Positions 28,651-61,751 of a stretch of DNA of 64,000 nt are shown here, piece by piece. Source of the stretch: Dipylidium caninum. Its lineage: Eukaryota; Platyhelminthes; Cestoda; Cyclophyllidea; Dipylidiidae. The stretch lies in the NCBI GenBank assembly GCA_017562135.1, contig QEYB01000290.1, positions 124,001-188,000 on the forward strand. Direction: 5' to 3'. Below the pieces are notes generated by a model, which was not told the origin of the DNA, made no database searches, and was given only the letters and a program-made list of their open reading frames with translations. Both the position numbers and the translations under genes were made by a program. Numbering within the stretch: the first letter of the stretch is position 1; the number at the start of each line of letters is the position of its first letter.

Positions 28651-30156
28651 GGAAGAAGTAAGCGAAAAAGAATAATACATTCTCGGAGTCAAGTGCATCG
28701 GAAGCAGCGAAAGGCCTCGGTTTCTGATGCCAATTAAAGCCACTCATTAGCCGGGGAGAGTCAAGTGGGTCACACCGTTAATGAAGGGGAGGGAAAGGAG
28801 AGGGGAGCGGATTTGGACTCCAAGCGAGGGACGTTTCTAAAATCAAATCGGGAAGAAGAGACCAAGTTAATAAGCGTTCTTTCGTTCCCTCTGGACTCAT
28901 GCTTTTGCCACTCGGAATGAGGAGTGTGAGGTTGACATTGTTGACGTTGTTGCGACAGGAAAAATGTTCGAGTGATAAGCCAGAGGCTTGCCCAAGTCTT
29001 ACATTGAGACATAAGAAACCGTCTCAGAGGTAATTGTTAAAGAGGCATCTGATTGGCCAGTCTGTGATATTGAAAGTCCCCTTTTTATGGTACCTCACAT
29101 CCCTAAGTGGGCTAATTTTTGGTGTTTTTTTTCTCTAGCCATACTGGACTTTGAGGCAACACAACAGCACTCGATATCTGTCTGAGATCGACCGCACATC
29201 CAGAGCTCTGCGATCGCTCCACCTTTTCCAAAGCGTCTTTGTTTGAAACCCATCTAACGTGTCGGGGCATGACCGATATTTGAGGGGCGTGATCCAATCC
29301 TAGGGGCCTGGGAAAACCGATGCAATCTTGGGATCACGAGAGTACAGGAGGTTAAACCAAATGTCTTCTTATTCCTATGGTGACCGGGATGAGTAATCTT
29401 CCCAGATATAGACGCTGACCGTGACAAGCGCACCGAATAGTGGAGACGCTCTGCGCAATAGAAAACCTGTCCGTAGTCCAAGGCACGGACCACCCGTTCT
29501 CGGCTCATAACTTGTCAGTCTTTTCGGCTTTCAGATAAGGCTTGAGAGGTGCCAAACTAGAAATCTGCAGTGCGTCTAATCAATTTCTCCGAAGGTTTAA
29601 ACAGAAATTTATAGTTAAATAATACAATATCCGAGGCTCAACATTGCATCCACGAGTCCCTTTTACGAACACGTCAAGGGAAGAGAGAAACGGTGATAGA
29701 GAGGTACATTTTTTTAAATCCTCCACGGCTTCCATCATGTCTCAAAGAATTTATCATTCTACACTCCTCTTCCAATTGGAATGGTTATCAAAGTGCCACA
29801 TGTGTGTAGTTGTCATGGTTTCGTGGGGCTTATGATAATTGTGTCCAAAGCCCTCTTCATCCGATACCGTCCCAGTCTGCCCTGACATAAACGCAGACAT
29901 ACGCTGGGAGGGAATTTTGTGTGTAATTAGAAAAAAATATTAGCAGGTAAGAAAAAATACATAGGTTCAAGTTTTACAGGTGGTAGAATGGATGAGAGAA
30001 GATGAATAGTCGAGGCGTAGCCGTCGGTCGTGGGTAGGTCTCTAGACACCATGTCTGAACGGAGGACTGCGCGTCAGGCAGATTGAATGAAAAAAGGGGA
30101 CAGGTTAAGGAATTGGGCTGGGTTGGGAGAGTTGAAAACTAGCTTTATCAACACGA

Positions 30157-43192
<13,036 letters not shown>

Positions 43193-46100
43193 TGTAAGGG
43201 GTTGAAAGCGAAGCTAATCCACACACCCTCGAACCTAGTCCTCCTCGAACCCGAAAGGCCACTTCGTAACGGTTTCAAGGTCTGGAAAACCAAATCGCTA
43301 AATTCAAACAGAAAACCATAAACTTCGTGCAGGTTTTCATCACTTGTAAGTGTTTTATTTATTTACCTGAAGAATTCATTCATTATTGAAACATTACTCA
43401 CCTTCTGAGGATATTTATACTTAATATTACTTATGTAATATTAATTTGTGTCATGTTATATGCATGTGAACAAGGAAGCAAATGACTTACTATAGTTATG
43501 CTATTCTATCTTCCTCATAAATCCATTTAGCACGTTGTTTTGCCTTGGAAGCCGTGTTAAATGGGAACGTCGAATATTTGCTTGCATATTGTGATAAGTG
43601 CCCTTCTGCAAATCATTTGAGACCACAACGATCCCCTCTCCCACTGTTAGCCCCATTTCATTTGCCACCCCCTGCATTACTCATTATATAGCTACTGCCA
43701 AAGTCACGTATTGATTTTGAGGTGTATAATTCAGAGCCAGACATTTCCTGCAAGAAACTCTTATCTTCAACATCAACGGGTAATTCGTAACCTCAAAACA
43801 ACACACGCACTGGATTAAATTGTTCGCAGCAAGAACAGATTCGAAGGAGTTTTCTTTGCACAATTTACAGTCTACCTGGAGACCTAAAACTATTACTGTT
43901 GGCCCCATATTACTGCCATGATTGCATAAGTGATCTCTATCATGTGCATTCTTAAACTGTTTAAGCGGTTCATAATCATTTTACGCATTGTTCAAATAAA
44001 GTAGCTTTCATTCCATCGAACCCTGCTGAAATTTAAATTGCGGTTTCCTCTGGCGCCCCGGAATTAAAATGACTGCTGTTGTGCTTTCAATGAAAATATA
44101 CTTCCGGGAAAGTGGGCCAAATATGTCAAATGTGTGGCCAATATGACTTTCTCAAGGCAATTTGCGATGGAGTGGCCTTGACGAAAAAATATTTTCAAAT
44201 GCACAGGCCCATATATTGTGGCCTTCTACTGATAAATCATTTATTGTACCCAATTTTGTGCTCAAAACATTGAAAGTAGCAAATTACCCTTGTTCTCTTG
44301 TAAATCTTTGCGTTTGTTCTCCAGTGCGGTTCCCTTTTAGACAAAAAGAACGTTGCATTGTCATTGTCTGCGAGGCTGAACTCACCGTCCACGTGTCTTC
44401 TACGAGTCAAAATACGAGTCAAACTAAATTTGGCCCCTAACAACTGGGAAAAGACAGTTTCTTTAGATAGTTTTCTTTGCCTCTCGCCCTTCGGAAAGCT
44501 AGGACTCAAAATGTGAAAATCCTCGACATGTGTGTGAGCATGTACTCCGATAAGAGTTTGTCGAATATGTATAAAATATTGGAACTAAGACATCTCAAAT
44601 TACAGTTCACGCAGTCATGTTGACAGAGTCTTGCCCTACCTTAACTGCATTTAAGGGAGCCGCATAAAGGGCAAAACATCATTTAGCTAATAAACTGGTG
44701 AAACCACCGTTTACATGTAGGTTGATCACAGAGGAAATAAAGAAATGGATCTATTTGATCAGAAATTGCTAACTTAAAAGTTGCTAAAATAACATAAGGA
44801 GATATGCAAACGCGGGTGCATGCATTGATTTTGATAAGAGGTAAGTAGATGATTGTTTAAGCACGTGTTGTTCCGTACTTCCCAGGTGAGAAAGAAACAA
44901 CGAAGTTTGCCTGACACTTGTTATAACTCTTCAAGTTCACGCATTATATCAGGCAAGGGAGGGTTTTGCAGATGGATGGATGGATGTGAGTGGGTTCGAA
45001 CTTCTTACTACACACAAAAACAAGGATGACACGACGATCGTGGCAGTCAATATGGTTCACACAGGAGAGGTCCAACACCGTCAGAATTGTGCATAAGTCC
45101 CCAACGAGGGACGTCACACTGATCGAATGAGAGGTGGCTGCGTATTTATCCGTGGTGAAATCGGCTTCATTAGACTCTTTCATTGTCTATAGAATGGGGA
45201 TGGAAGTGAATTGAAATGTCCAAGATTATGAGGCGCCAATGGGGGTTATTGGGGATGGAATGCTGCATAACTTTCGTCCGACTCATCTGACGCGCTGTCA
45301 TGTGAACACTTTCAAGTTCCCTAGGTTTATGTCACCTTCGGAAACTCTTTTACCCGACCTAGACCTGAAGCAGAAGTCTGACTAGAGCCTTCGTGAATAT
45401 CCTCGGTTTGAGAAAAAATTGTCTCCTCAATTGTCCTCCGTCCCTCGTTTCTGGAACAGACCTCTGACGGCGACCTTATAGATTAGGTTCGCCTCCGTGG
45501 CGGCTCTGTTTCCACACACCGCTTCCCTTTGAAACTCCTCAATAATTCTTTTCTAAACTTCGAAATACGAAGCAAAATTTAGTAAACCCTGAATTTTGAA
45601 AACTATGCCGCAGTATGGCATGATTTTTTGCCTTATCGCGTAAGTGTTCACCTCGATCTTGTGAATAGGAATCTGGAATGAAACCACAGGAAAGTTCGTT
45701 GTGCAATTGACACTGATTGGGGGAGATGGAAAGGAACTGGAATCATTCCATCACCGACCCTGTCAACTTGAAAGGTTAATGAGATTAGAAAATACACCAG
45801 GTTAGCTTTCGACGAATTCCTGATCGGCGGAATAAGTAGATTGGGGAAAGGCGATGTGGAGTGTAGACGAATGTTATGAGTTCGGCGCTGGCAGTCTATG
45901 AGAACGAGGCAACGTAGGCACAATCCTATCACGAGATTGTAGGTGATGTCAAGAAAGGTTGTGGAGAGGAAAGTGGGTAGACAAACAGCCTAGAATGTAA
46001 AGATTTTGATCAATCCATAACCTCAACAAAATCATTCATGCACTCCTTTCCACTCTCTCTCTCTTTCACTCTCTCGACCCAACAGGTTCGCTGACTTAAC

Positions 46101-46582
46101 TCGATAACTGTCCATCTCGGGGCTTGCTCAGTCACTCTGGTATCGGCCACCTCTTCGATAATATGCTCATGGAGACCCACCTAGTCACAATTGCAAGGTT
46201 TGATATTTGATTAATGCACAGATCAGGCTTTTGACGAATATTCAGCTGTAGGTGCAGAAACGGGTAACGCAACCAACAGATCCCGTATAATAGGAGCGAC
46301 ATACCTTCTACTTGACATATAAATGACACATCCACCGATAAACACCTATTCTCACCGAGGTGGGACCCTCAAACTTTTGCTGTCGATAGATCTCCTGCTT
46401 GTTTGTCTGTTATCAATAACCCGGCAGCGATCTACTACTATCTTTTTCGACAACATATCCTAACTATTCGAGGAAGGATGTTTTAAATTGCACACACAAC
46501 TGTTTCAATGGCATCAGCAGTCCCCTTAAGACGACGGGGATGATGGACGATAGAACACACTGAAGGGGGGAGAAGTGATCAT

Positions 46583-46695
46583 GCTTGCCATTCCCAGAAC
46601 CAGAATCTTCGGTCTGCCTCAAGGGTGATCGTTAAGTAAGGCCCGAAGAAGGTGATGACGAAGAGGAGGACACCAGTGTCGAAGAAGCCAGAAGC
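46583..46695 (-). other. Possible transmembrane exon of an unidentified gene
   Basis: Starts after a strong acceptor (TTCATTTTCAG). The open frame encodes a hydrophobic stretch (G-V-L-L-F-V-I-T-F-F-G-P-Y-L) followed by R-R-F-W-F-W-E-W-Q. The composition suggests a membrane helix. The frame ends in a stop just after a GC-type donor candidate. Family unknown. Confidence 0.3.
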
Positions 46696-49321
46696 CTGAA
46701 AATGAAGAAAGACGTCTGGAGGGATGAGTCTATATGTCCACGGGCTGGGTGTCACGCCAAAGACTGCTAAGGAGAGATTAAAGGGGAGTTAATGTGTCAT
46801 GGTGCGCATTTATCGGTTCAGCATACTTCTGGCACAAGTTTTCGCCAATACCATGCTTCGGGAGGGGCCAGCTGTTGGCGTCAAACATCTCATGAATGAT
46901 ACCGCGACCGCGATAACGCCATAAACTAGAAGACAGTCGAACGGATGTTGCATATCCACCTTAAAATTACATCTTCGAATCTTATTTGATATAGAATTAT
47001 TTGTACTGACGTTATAAACATGTAACACGCGTAGTTTTGCCGTAACGCGAGGACGAGGCCCTTCGCGGCCAATTCAGGGATGGCAGACCGCAGAGGTGTC
47101 TTAATCTCTGGCATGCTGAAGGAAGGTTAAAACAGAGAAGCAAGAGAAAGGGACATTGTTGCACGAATTTGTGTGGTATTTTTAAATAGAAATACAAGGT
47201 GATAGTGACACAGTGGCCAAATACAGCCTCAAATAATTAACTTAATACATTTTATGTGACAATATTTTGATTACAGTTGGAATGAGACTTGCTTCTGATG
47301 AAACACATTTGAAAAGTAGGTGATACGTGACCTACGATGGAGACACCACAACGAGAATTAAGTTGAAGAAGGGAGAATGTGATGATGCAACCGACAACCT
47401 GAAGGACAAAAGCCCCTTCCGTCGAAGGGACACACGGTTACCTTTGGCGCACTCAAAAGAATCAGTTATAAGTAAAACTGGCTAGGTCAGCTGATTAACA
47501 CCGTCACCGTCGTTGTTTTCATTTGCCCCTGCAAACAGTAGGTTTTAAACAAGAGAACAACTCGATCGTCAGGCTGTTGGCACAACTAACGCCTCAGGAA
47601 GGCCTTTCTAGGCAGTCAGCTGTCCCTGATCGACTGGATGCTAGCCGAGTTTACGTGAAATGCCTCAAAAGACCGCTTTCTGGCCACTCTCACGATCCCA
47701 CAAATCTCACAGAAGAAAATTTGAACAACATTATGTTTAAAATAATTATCTAACAACCATTGATTCCTTTGGCACAGGGATGAGAAGGTGAGAGCACTTC
47801 CCCAGCCGCGGTCCGGGAAGGTTTCGGAAAGGAGGGAAATGTCAAATGACTCCAAGATAAGCAAAACGGTCACCATATTCGTTCTGCTTATTCGAGCAAA
47901 CAGTGGTGAGCACATCTGTAAAGAGGACAAATTCACAAATGCTCGATTCTCTAGGTGTCCTTGTGAGGTTATGGCCTTACCCAGACTAGTTCTCAGAGAT
48001 CGTGTTGTTGTTGGCGTAGGGCGATTCGCTGACTCGTGGAGATCTGACGTGTCAGCACGTGGAGGGCGGATCCCCTAGTGAAATCAGTGGGGGCCACCAC
48101 CCCGGTATGGCATATTCCAAAGACCAGCTCAACCTATGTCCAACTGTTGGGAAAAGTTTATTTTGCTTTGGCGTGGGCTGGGTGGTGGCGAGTCAGGGTA
48201 AATGACTGATTTACTTACTTCACAACTCACTTCCTACTACTCCCAAACTTGGATGATTTCAGCAAGGAAAGTGACAGTGACAGGGATGGATAGTGTCAAA
48301 CTTTGTGTAGAAGTTATTGATGTTAGTATCGTGGAGTTGATCGGCGTCTGAGTGAGTAGAGCTTGGAGTGGGAAAGGGCCCTGGGAAATTTTGTTCACGC
48401 GACAGCGAAAGTGCCTATAAAAGCTAGACACTAAAAGAAGAAATGCCGTCGGAATTGAGTGCCATAGTATATGTCTTATTTCTGATAATGACCGTCAGCG
48501 TGGCAGAAAACTGTTGACCAAAGAAACCCACGTACAGTCTCTGGACTGGAGGTAGTTCTGTTGTCAATGAATAGGTCATGCCTGCAGCACACAAGAAGTC
48601 GGTTTATCTGGGCTGTTCCTCCCCGAGGCATTGAATCCAAATCAACATTATGATCTTCCGATGGTCAAAATCGGCTAAGGAACTCCGGTGAAGAGGAGAG
48701 GGAAAGGAAGTGAGACGAGAGAAATAGTTGAATCTAGCCAGAATGTAGGAGTTTCTTTTAGATTATGAGGGTGATGCTATTGGATTGGAAACTATGAAAC
48801 TGATTTTTGGCTTAGTTTGTGTCTAGCTGTGACAGAGCAAGATACATTGTAACTTGAGCTAAATATTTTTATTTATAAATGTTAAAGGTATTTTTCGTGC
48901 CCAATTTTTATAATTTTTCGCAGTCCGTATACTATTTTAATTTCATTTTTCTCTGAAGCTAAATGGGATCGAAAATTGCTCCTTGGTGTTCCATTCACAT
49001 GCAATACCCGTTCCACAATTTCTGACATAATATATGTCGGTGGACCCTATCTAGCCACCTACACCCCTTAATCACTCCGACTAATAGTACTGATGGTTTG
49101 AGAAATAAATCCAAAAAATAATAGGTTTTAGGTGGCAGGAGATGTTGTTCAGAGAATCGTCGGAGGAAAATCTGACCATAAGTAGAGGAATGACGAAACT
49201 TTGGGAGAAATGAGTAGAACTTCAGTGTCACAAGTCTACTCACCTTACTGTAGGGACACCTAAGTAAGTAGGGCTGGAGACTTTAATTTTACCATTAACC
49301 CGGACGCACCATAGCTCTTCA

Positions 49322-49371
49322 TCATCCTTAAAGTCCACCTTTAAGATCATCCTTAAAGTCCACCTTTAAGA
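49322..49371. repeat. Perfect 25-bp tandem duplication with internal inverted repeat
   Basis: Two identical adjacent 25-bp units (49322-49346 and 49347-49371). Each contains CTTAAAG and its reverse complement CTTTAAG around a 5-nt spacer, so each unit could fold as a small hairpin. Intergenic. Confidence 0.9.
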
Positions 49372-50914
49372 CTTCAAAAAGGAGGATGAACAAGATCGAT
49401 ATACTCAAGCATTTCCGCCTGTGACACGCGTGATTTGACCTTTCAGTAGGCAAGAGGCAATAAATCCGCATAGTGTGTGATATTCATACAAGTGGTCACC
49501 TCACTCTTCTCCGCCGACAGTAAAATCCACTGTATAAGTATCTATTGTCCCACTAGCGAATGCTAAGTGCAGCGGCTGAGAAGTTGACCCAAACTTAACA
49601 TCACGCAAAGAGGATAAGAAGGGCGGGTGTTTAGACTTACTTAACCCGTCGAATTCTTATCCTAAGTATTTGAGACAAGTTATAAGTAACTATACATGTC
49701 CAGTAAGGAGTGGATTTCTAAGTTAGCCATCGCGATATTCGTGGACGCCAAATGGAGAAAGCCCTTGGCAGCCACAGACCTGATTTTGGAGGGGCTATAT
49801 GATCATTCGACCATGCCAAGACGAGTTCGTGAAACCGTTTCGAATTGAGTTAGATTACAGTGGACATGACTAGATTAACTTCATTTCCGTGCGCGCATAT
49901 TGCCTGATTTGGACTTTCATTAGGTAATAACGATCCAATTAGTTGTTAGCACCACTATGCCAATGAAATAGCGGTCCCGAATAGCCTTGTAATAGGAGAA
50001 CGCATCGCAGCGATCCGAGTAAAGATGGTAGTTCAAATTTCAAATTTGTGATAGGTATTGAGTTGCCGTGGGGATACAATTGCTCAATCGCCAGTGATTG
50101 GCTTCTGCGCTTTCCCGTGATTCGCCTCTCTACAGAATAAACTGTCATCGTTCAGGGGAAATCCAATTAAGAACCACCACCCTACTATAAGAACTCACAG
50201 AGTTTTCGAGTTTGAGTAAATGAAAATCGACGCTTTGTTATGGTTAGTTTTCTCATAAACACCGGCGTCATCTTGAACTTGATGGACCGAAATCCGGTTT
50301 TATAAGCCTTCTCGCTCTTTGAAAGTGCTGCGCTCCCAACGCAAGCGCTCCGTAATCGCAAACCCTAGAATTGTCGCTTCTCGAAAATGTCCCGTGACAT
50401 GACAGTGAGACACAATCGCGATCTACGGCCATCATGACGATCTTGGAAGCCTCAGTGCGCAGGTTGGCGGTCAATCAGTGGCAACTCATGGATTCAGCTG
50501 GGATGGGGATGAGTTAAAACGGGGAAGGACTTCGTTCTTAGGGCAACACCTCCAAAATAAGACTAGTACAAGTATCCAAAAAGAGGACCACTTGACGATA
50601 ATAATAGGTAACCAGATCACGGAACTAAACAGTCTGGCCCCTTCCCAATATATGAAAAAAAGACGGCTTATTTCTTCGTTTGTTAAAAAGATATGGCGGT
50701 TTTAATAATACACATGTCCGCATTCTAGTTAGTCCCACAAAATTTACAAATTGTAAGTGGAAAAGTTAGAGTGAGGGAAGTCGGGGGGAGGTCAAGTGCA
50801 AAGTGGTCGAGGGATCAATCACCGTAGAACACAATAAAGGGGATAGGAGGGTGGATGGACACAATATGCAAAAATTGAGTCAAGGACTACATGCACACAG
50901 AAGAAGCGTCACAA

Positions 50915-58040
<7,126 letters not shown>

Positions 58041-60146
58041 GGTAAATTGGACTTTAGTGGTGACAAGCAAAAACGCATGAATTTTTCGAAATTTTTCCAG
58101 AGATCTTCGCTTGTACACAAGCGTATAATAGGCGTGGACAATAATAAACCCGTTTGAATATTGACAAAATCGAAACCGTAATGGCTCACGAAGTGCATGT
58201 TAGCGAAATTAAACAAACCCTGGTAAATAACTTTCTGATGAAACCCAAACCACATTTTAAAATCGTACTGTGCAGGACAATATCTAATTTTTAATTGTAT
58301 TATAAATGCTTTATCAGGACTGTATTGATCAAAAGCATAATTTCATTAAAAAATTCATAAAATACATGTGAAATTCCCAGTTCTATGAATGTGACGAAGA
58401 AAGTTTTCGAGGCTTTTTTGCCTTTAATTTATGACAGTGCAGAATAATTTTTTAATCAACAGGATCTGGCTTGATCTAATTAGCCTCGAATTACCATATG
58501 CTCTAACAGCATTCACAAGCAGCTTCGGAGCTGATTAACACCCTTTAGTCGAGCTAACCATTTGGTGTATGAGCAACTTCCACCGTAGTATCTATTCAAC
58601 TTTATAAGTAAACTAATATTATTAGGATTTCCCCTTTTGAGAACTACTTACACGTAATCACCGCTGCAATTCCAAGGTGGGCGTTTTGAGTTTGTTATTG
58701 TATTACAACTCTGCTATTTGATTTATACCGTAATTCTTAATCAAATTGAATGCTGTATTACATGTACGTCAACTGATGTTCGCATTTGTGCTCAAGCAAT
58801 ATATATATGACATCAAGCTCCGCATTTTGTTTTCTCATACTACACATTTATTTGCCTACATGTGATTTCCTCTCCATTTGGCTTAGCATCTGGATAGATC
58901 ACAATGTCTCCTAATTTTATTTTTGAGGTACTACCCACTACGTCTTGTGCCTCGACAATAGATAAAGTTCCTTAAGTCCTGTCTCTAATTTTTCTATGTT
59001 CTCCCGTGTGTGACATCAATGGGCAACCCTCTATTTATCTCATTTATGCTTAAATTCCAGATTTGAAAGCTTTAACTTATTCGAATAGCCTGATAACTAT
59101 CGATATCATCGGAATTTTTTTATTCACAGTTCCAAGGGGGAAATAAATTTAAGGAGTTCAAGTGAGGTCATGACTTGCCTACTAAGCACAATAGTGCACA
59201 GTATGAGGCTCAAACATATTTTGTGGTGCATTTGATGAATCATTGATGTATGGGTAAATTCATTGCTTTCCCTTTTAATTTATTTATCATAAGAAGAAAT
59301 TGATCATTTCGCAGCCTCAGAGGGAGTTAATAACCATGTAAAAGGAACTTTGTGGGACTAATACATCAAGAGTTCAGTTGATAGAAAGCACGATGGTCAC
59401 TTGAGAAATGAAAAACAAATTGCCTTCAAAGCATTTTATTCGCACGCACTAAAAAACCTGCTTCCGATTTGAAAATAACATAGAGGAAGCCAGATGTATA
59501 AACATTGGTACATTGCTCCTTAACTAAAATATAAATAATAAAAATTAGTTGTTTATAATCATCAGCCCATTACCGTTGAATGTCATTTGCTTCCATAAAA
59601 AGAACTTATCACGAGAACTTTTGGAATGAAGAAGTAAAATGGGGTGTCAGAAATTGCCATCCGCAATTGAAGAAGAGAATGGAATTGACGTGTGTTCTGC
59701 CATTGGACAAATAGCAGCGATTAAGAATGGTAAATACTAAATTTCCATCTTATTTTCTCACAAGATCTACTAGAAGTTGACAATCGAAAACTATCCAAAT
59801 AAGTGAACCTCAAGAAGTCTGAACTTTTCATACGAGTCTATGAGGCATCCCCCTCCTTCCCTCGACAACCTCCTTTGTACCTCGGGTACTTTCACGAAAA
59901 CGGTACAGTTTCTCTCGTCTAAATACTATTCAAATTCTTGTACATAGTAGCAGTTTGCTGAGCGCACCCAGGCCCGGTTATTTTGGTGGTATTTTGAATG
60001 GGAGATAAATGCGGTAGAGATGACTCGCTAAGTAGTTTTATTAAAATCCTCTTAAGTTTTTTGTCACATCACAGTCCTGTGTCTAAGCTACTAGGGTGGA
60101 AAAGGTAACTATAATAGATGTTTGAAAACTCCTTCAACCTATTGCA
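58041..60146. other. AT-rich region upstream of SMARCAD1
   Basis: Should contain the SMARCAD1 promoter and 5' untranslated sequence at its left end and the 3' end of the unidentified minus-strand gene at its right end. No coding segment or named element was recognised. Confidence 0.5.
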
Positions 60147-60373
60147 TCATTTCGAGGACGTGATGGACTCCTCGATTTTACGGCAGGTCACATCTCGAGT
60201 CTCAAAGTCTCGTCGATATTCAGCCGGTTCCTCGGTTACTGGACGGTTAAATTGGCTGCCAACTTTCATCATTTGAGCATCCTTTACTTGCTGGTGAACT
60301 TGAAATAAAAAGCGGCTTGGAAGCACACGCATTTCATCATAGAGGCTGCACTTTTTGGGACCAGGAAATATCT
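60147..60373 (-). CDS. Terminal exon of an unidentified minus-strand gene
   Basis: Opens after the acceptor TAATTCCCAG and stays open for 74 residues to a TGA at 60147-60149. It reads I-F-P-G-P-K-K-C-S-L-Y-D-E-M, then a charged segment (R-F-L-F-Q-V-H-Q-Q-V-K-D-A-Q) and an Arg/Glu-rich end. The composition looks like real protein. A shorter version starting at 60298 (acceptor TTATTTCAAG) is in the same frame. I do not recognise the family. It probably belongs with exon candidates at 61581-61751, 61835-61917 and 63204-63304, although the phases linking them were not all resolved. Confidence 0.45.
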
Positions 60374-61580
60374 CTGGGAATTAGACATTATATGAGTGTT
60401 TCAATGTCTACACAACGATTCCATTGCTTATGAAGAAGAATATATACGCTACTTTTGTGGACTGCTTCGGGAATAGGCCAGAAATACATTTTGAGCTCTT
60501 TACTCCTGATACCGTGAAGCTATCACTACTCCATCCGCCTAACGTTTATCTTGCTATCCCAGATCTACGTATAAGCTCATTTAACACTTTCGAGGCATAT
60601 TTAGCCAGCCATTTGTTGAGATGGCTAGATTTTCCTCCCCGTACCGTTCAACATGCGTTTAAACTCACCTATGCATGGTGCTTTATAAGAACAATTTATC
60701 ATTGTAAACCAAATATATGCCCTTTCGCGTTTTAAATTGCCTATTCTGACGCAATATCCTGGCTCAGAAAATATAATTCCATCCCCTAGGCACCCTGAGC
60801 AGTCTTTAGTGAGTGTACTGGCACGTCGAAGATCCCAAATAGGCATTAAGAAAAGCAATAGCCTCCGCTTACATTTGAGGTATAACTGGCGATGGTTAGT
60901 AGTGAAGGAAAGGTGATTTGGGGATGGGAGGGAAAGGGTGGAGTGAGACTATGTTACCTACCTTTTCCCATCATCGTCAATGCAAAATTTTGCTCATTTC
61001 ATCTACGGCCTAGTCGTCGTGGAGGCAGAGAAGGTCAAATTCCACTTTATCCTAAAAGCATGAGGGAAAATGTAGGGTAGTGATGAGGTTAAGGAGGTTG
61101 GAGAATGGACAAGAAGATATAGTTTGAGAGTAAAAAGATGCCGAAAAACAGAGGAGGGATAAATTGTGGAACTGGAATGTGGAGACAACATTTGGAAGAC
61201 TTTAAGAATCCAATTTTATAATCTATATCGTAGCGGCAGTTGACAGCGTTGAAGCTGTCAAATTAGGCGGTTCAGTCCCCATATATGAAGTTTATGGAAG
61301 AAAGTTCGCTCAGAGAAGATATTTCGACATTTTTTTGAGCAGATAGAAAGGCAAAAGAGAACATTAATTGTATACAATAGAGAATTTCCCACGAAAGGAT
61401 GACTATAATACCAAAGCTTCACTTTCCCAATTGGAGGAAGTTTTGCGACGTTCTGTGCTTTGTGCGTCGGGTTGAGGTTTTCTATTACACGAAGAGGAGT
61501 GTGGTAGAGAGTGACAAAGAAGGAGAAGGAAAAGGGAGGAATTAAGGGAGGTAGATACGGAGGCGAAAAAGTAAAAGTAC

Positions 61581-61751
61581 TTGTGGAGCGGCTAGAATCT
61601 CAACTGCATCGTTTTGTCGCTTGTCCCGCAAATTAAAGTCATTGGCAGCGAAATTAGCGTCACCGCTGCGGTAAACTATTTGGTTTGAGATGATTTCGGA
61701 GATGAGGATAGGCACGCCGTATTCGAGGCCACCGGTGATAGAAGTACGCAA
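61581..61751 (-). CDS. Candidate exon of the same unidentified gene
   Basis: 171 nt open in phase 0 on both sides (57 codons), reading G-G-L-E-Y-G-V-P-I-L-I-S-E-I and later Y-R-S-G-D-A-N-F. The acceptor is weak (CCGACGAG) and the donor is GTACTT. A neighbouring segment, 61835-61917, has an acceptor AACACTAG and a strong GTGAGA donor. Further upstream, near 62187-62250, an open frame reads N-L-K-L-D-F-G-A-V-P-I, resembling the start of an ASH/MSP-type beta-sandwich of ciliary proteins, but it ends in TGA without a clear donor. No function assigned. Confidence 0.3.

Larger units (their letters stand above)
27030..30156. other. Intergenic region between convergent PPIE and PPP1R16 genes
   Basis: 3.1 kb with both 3' ends, three microsatellites (listed separately) and several minus-strand open segments. 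One, 27271-27530, reads as a Ser/Thr/Lys/Pro-rich stretch ending in a stop. Another, near 27690-27720, has a good GTAGGT donor. Segments at 29112-29508 on the minus strand look like pieces of an old repeat. No gene could be assembled. Confidence 0.45.
43193..50914. other. Region between PPP1R16 and SMARCAD1, with unassigned exon-like segments
   Basis: 7.7 kb with no recognisable gene. On the minus strand several open segments have plausible acceptors and donors: 48675-48533 (hydrophilic, ends before GTACGTGG), 48416-48280, 48076-47979, 47920-47855, 47114-47018 and 46695-46583. I could not chain them all in consistent phase, and some stretches (47340-47470) are open on both strands. They may be a diverged membrane-protein gene or chance. 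The rest is AT-rich without visible signals. Confidence 0.3.

Noticed and set aside
28495..28747. Arg-rich (plus) and Ser- or Phe-rich (minus) open frames
   Set aside because: They are translations of the GAA/TTC microsatellite and have no flanking coding signal.
43684..43908. Cys-containing 74-codon minus-strand frame
   Set aside because: CxxC spacing is irregular and no metal-binding domain fits; no splice context.
44985..45010. GGTTCGAA resembling a tRNA B box
   Set aside because: No matching A box or cloverleaf arms; no tRNA was found anywhere in the window.
47340..47470. Hydrophilic plus-strand frame resembling a coding tail
   Set aside because: The opposite strand is equally open; the plus frame lacks an acceptor after its upstream stop, so neither is supported.
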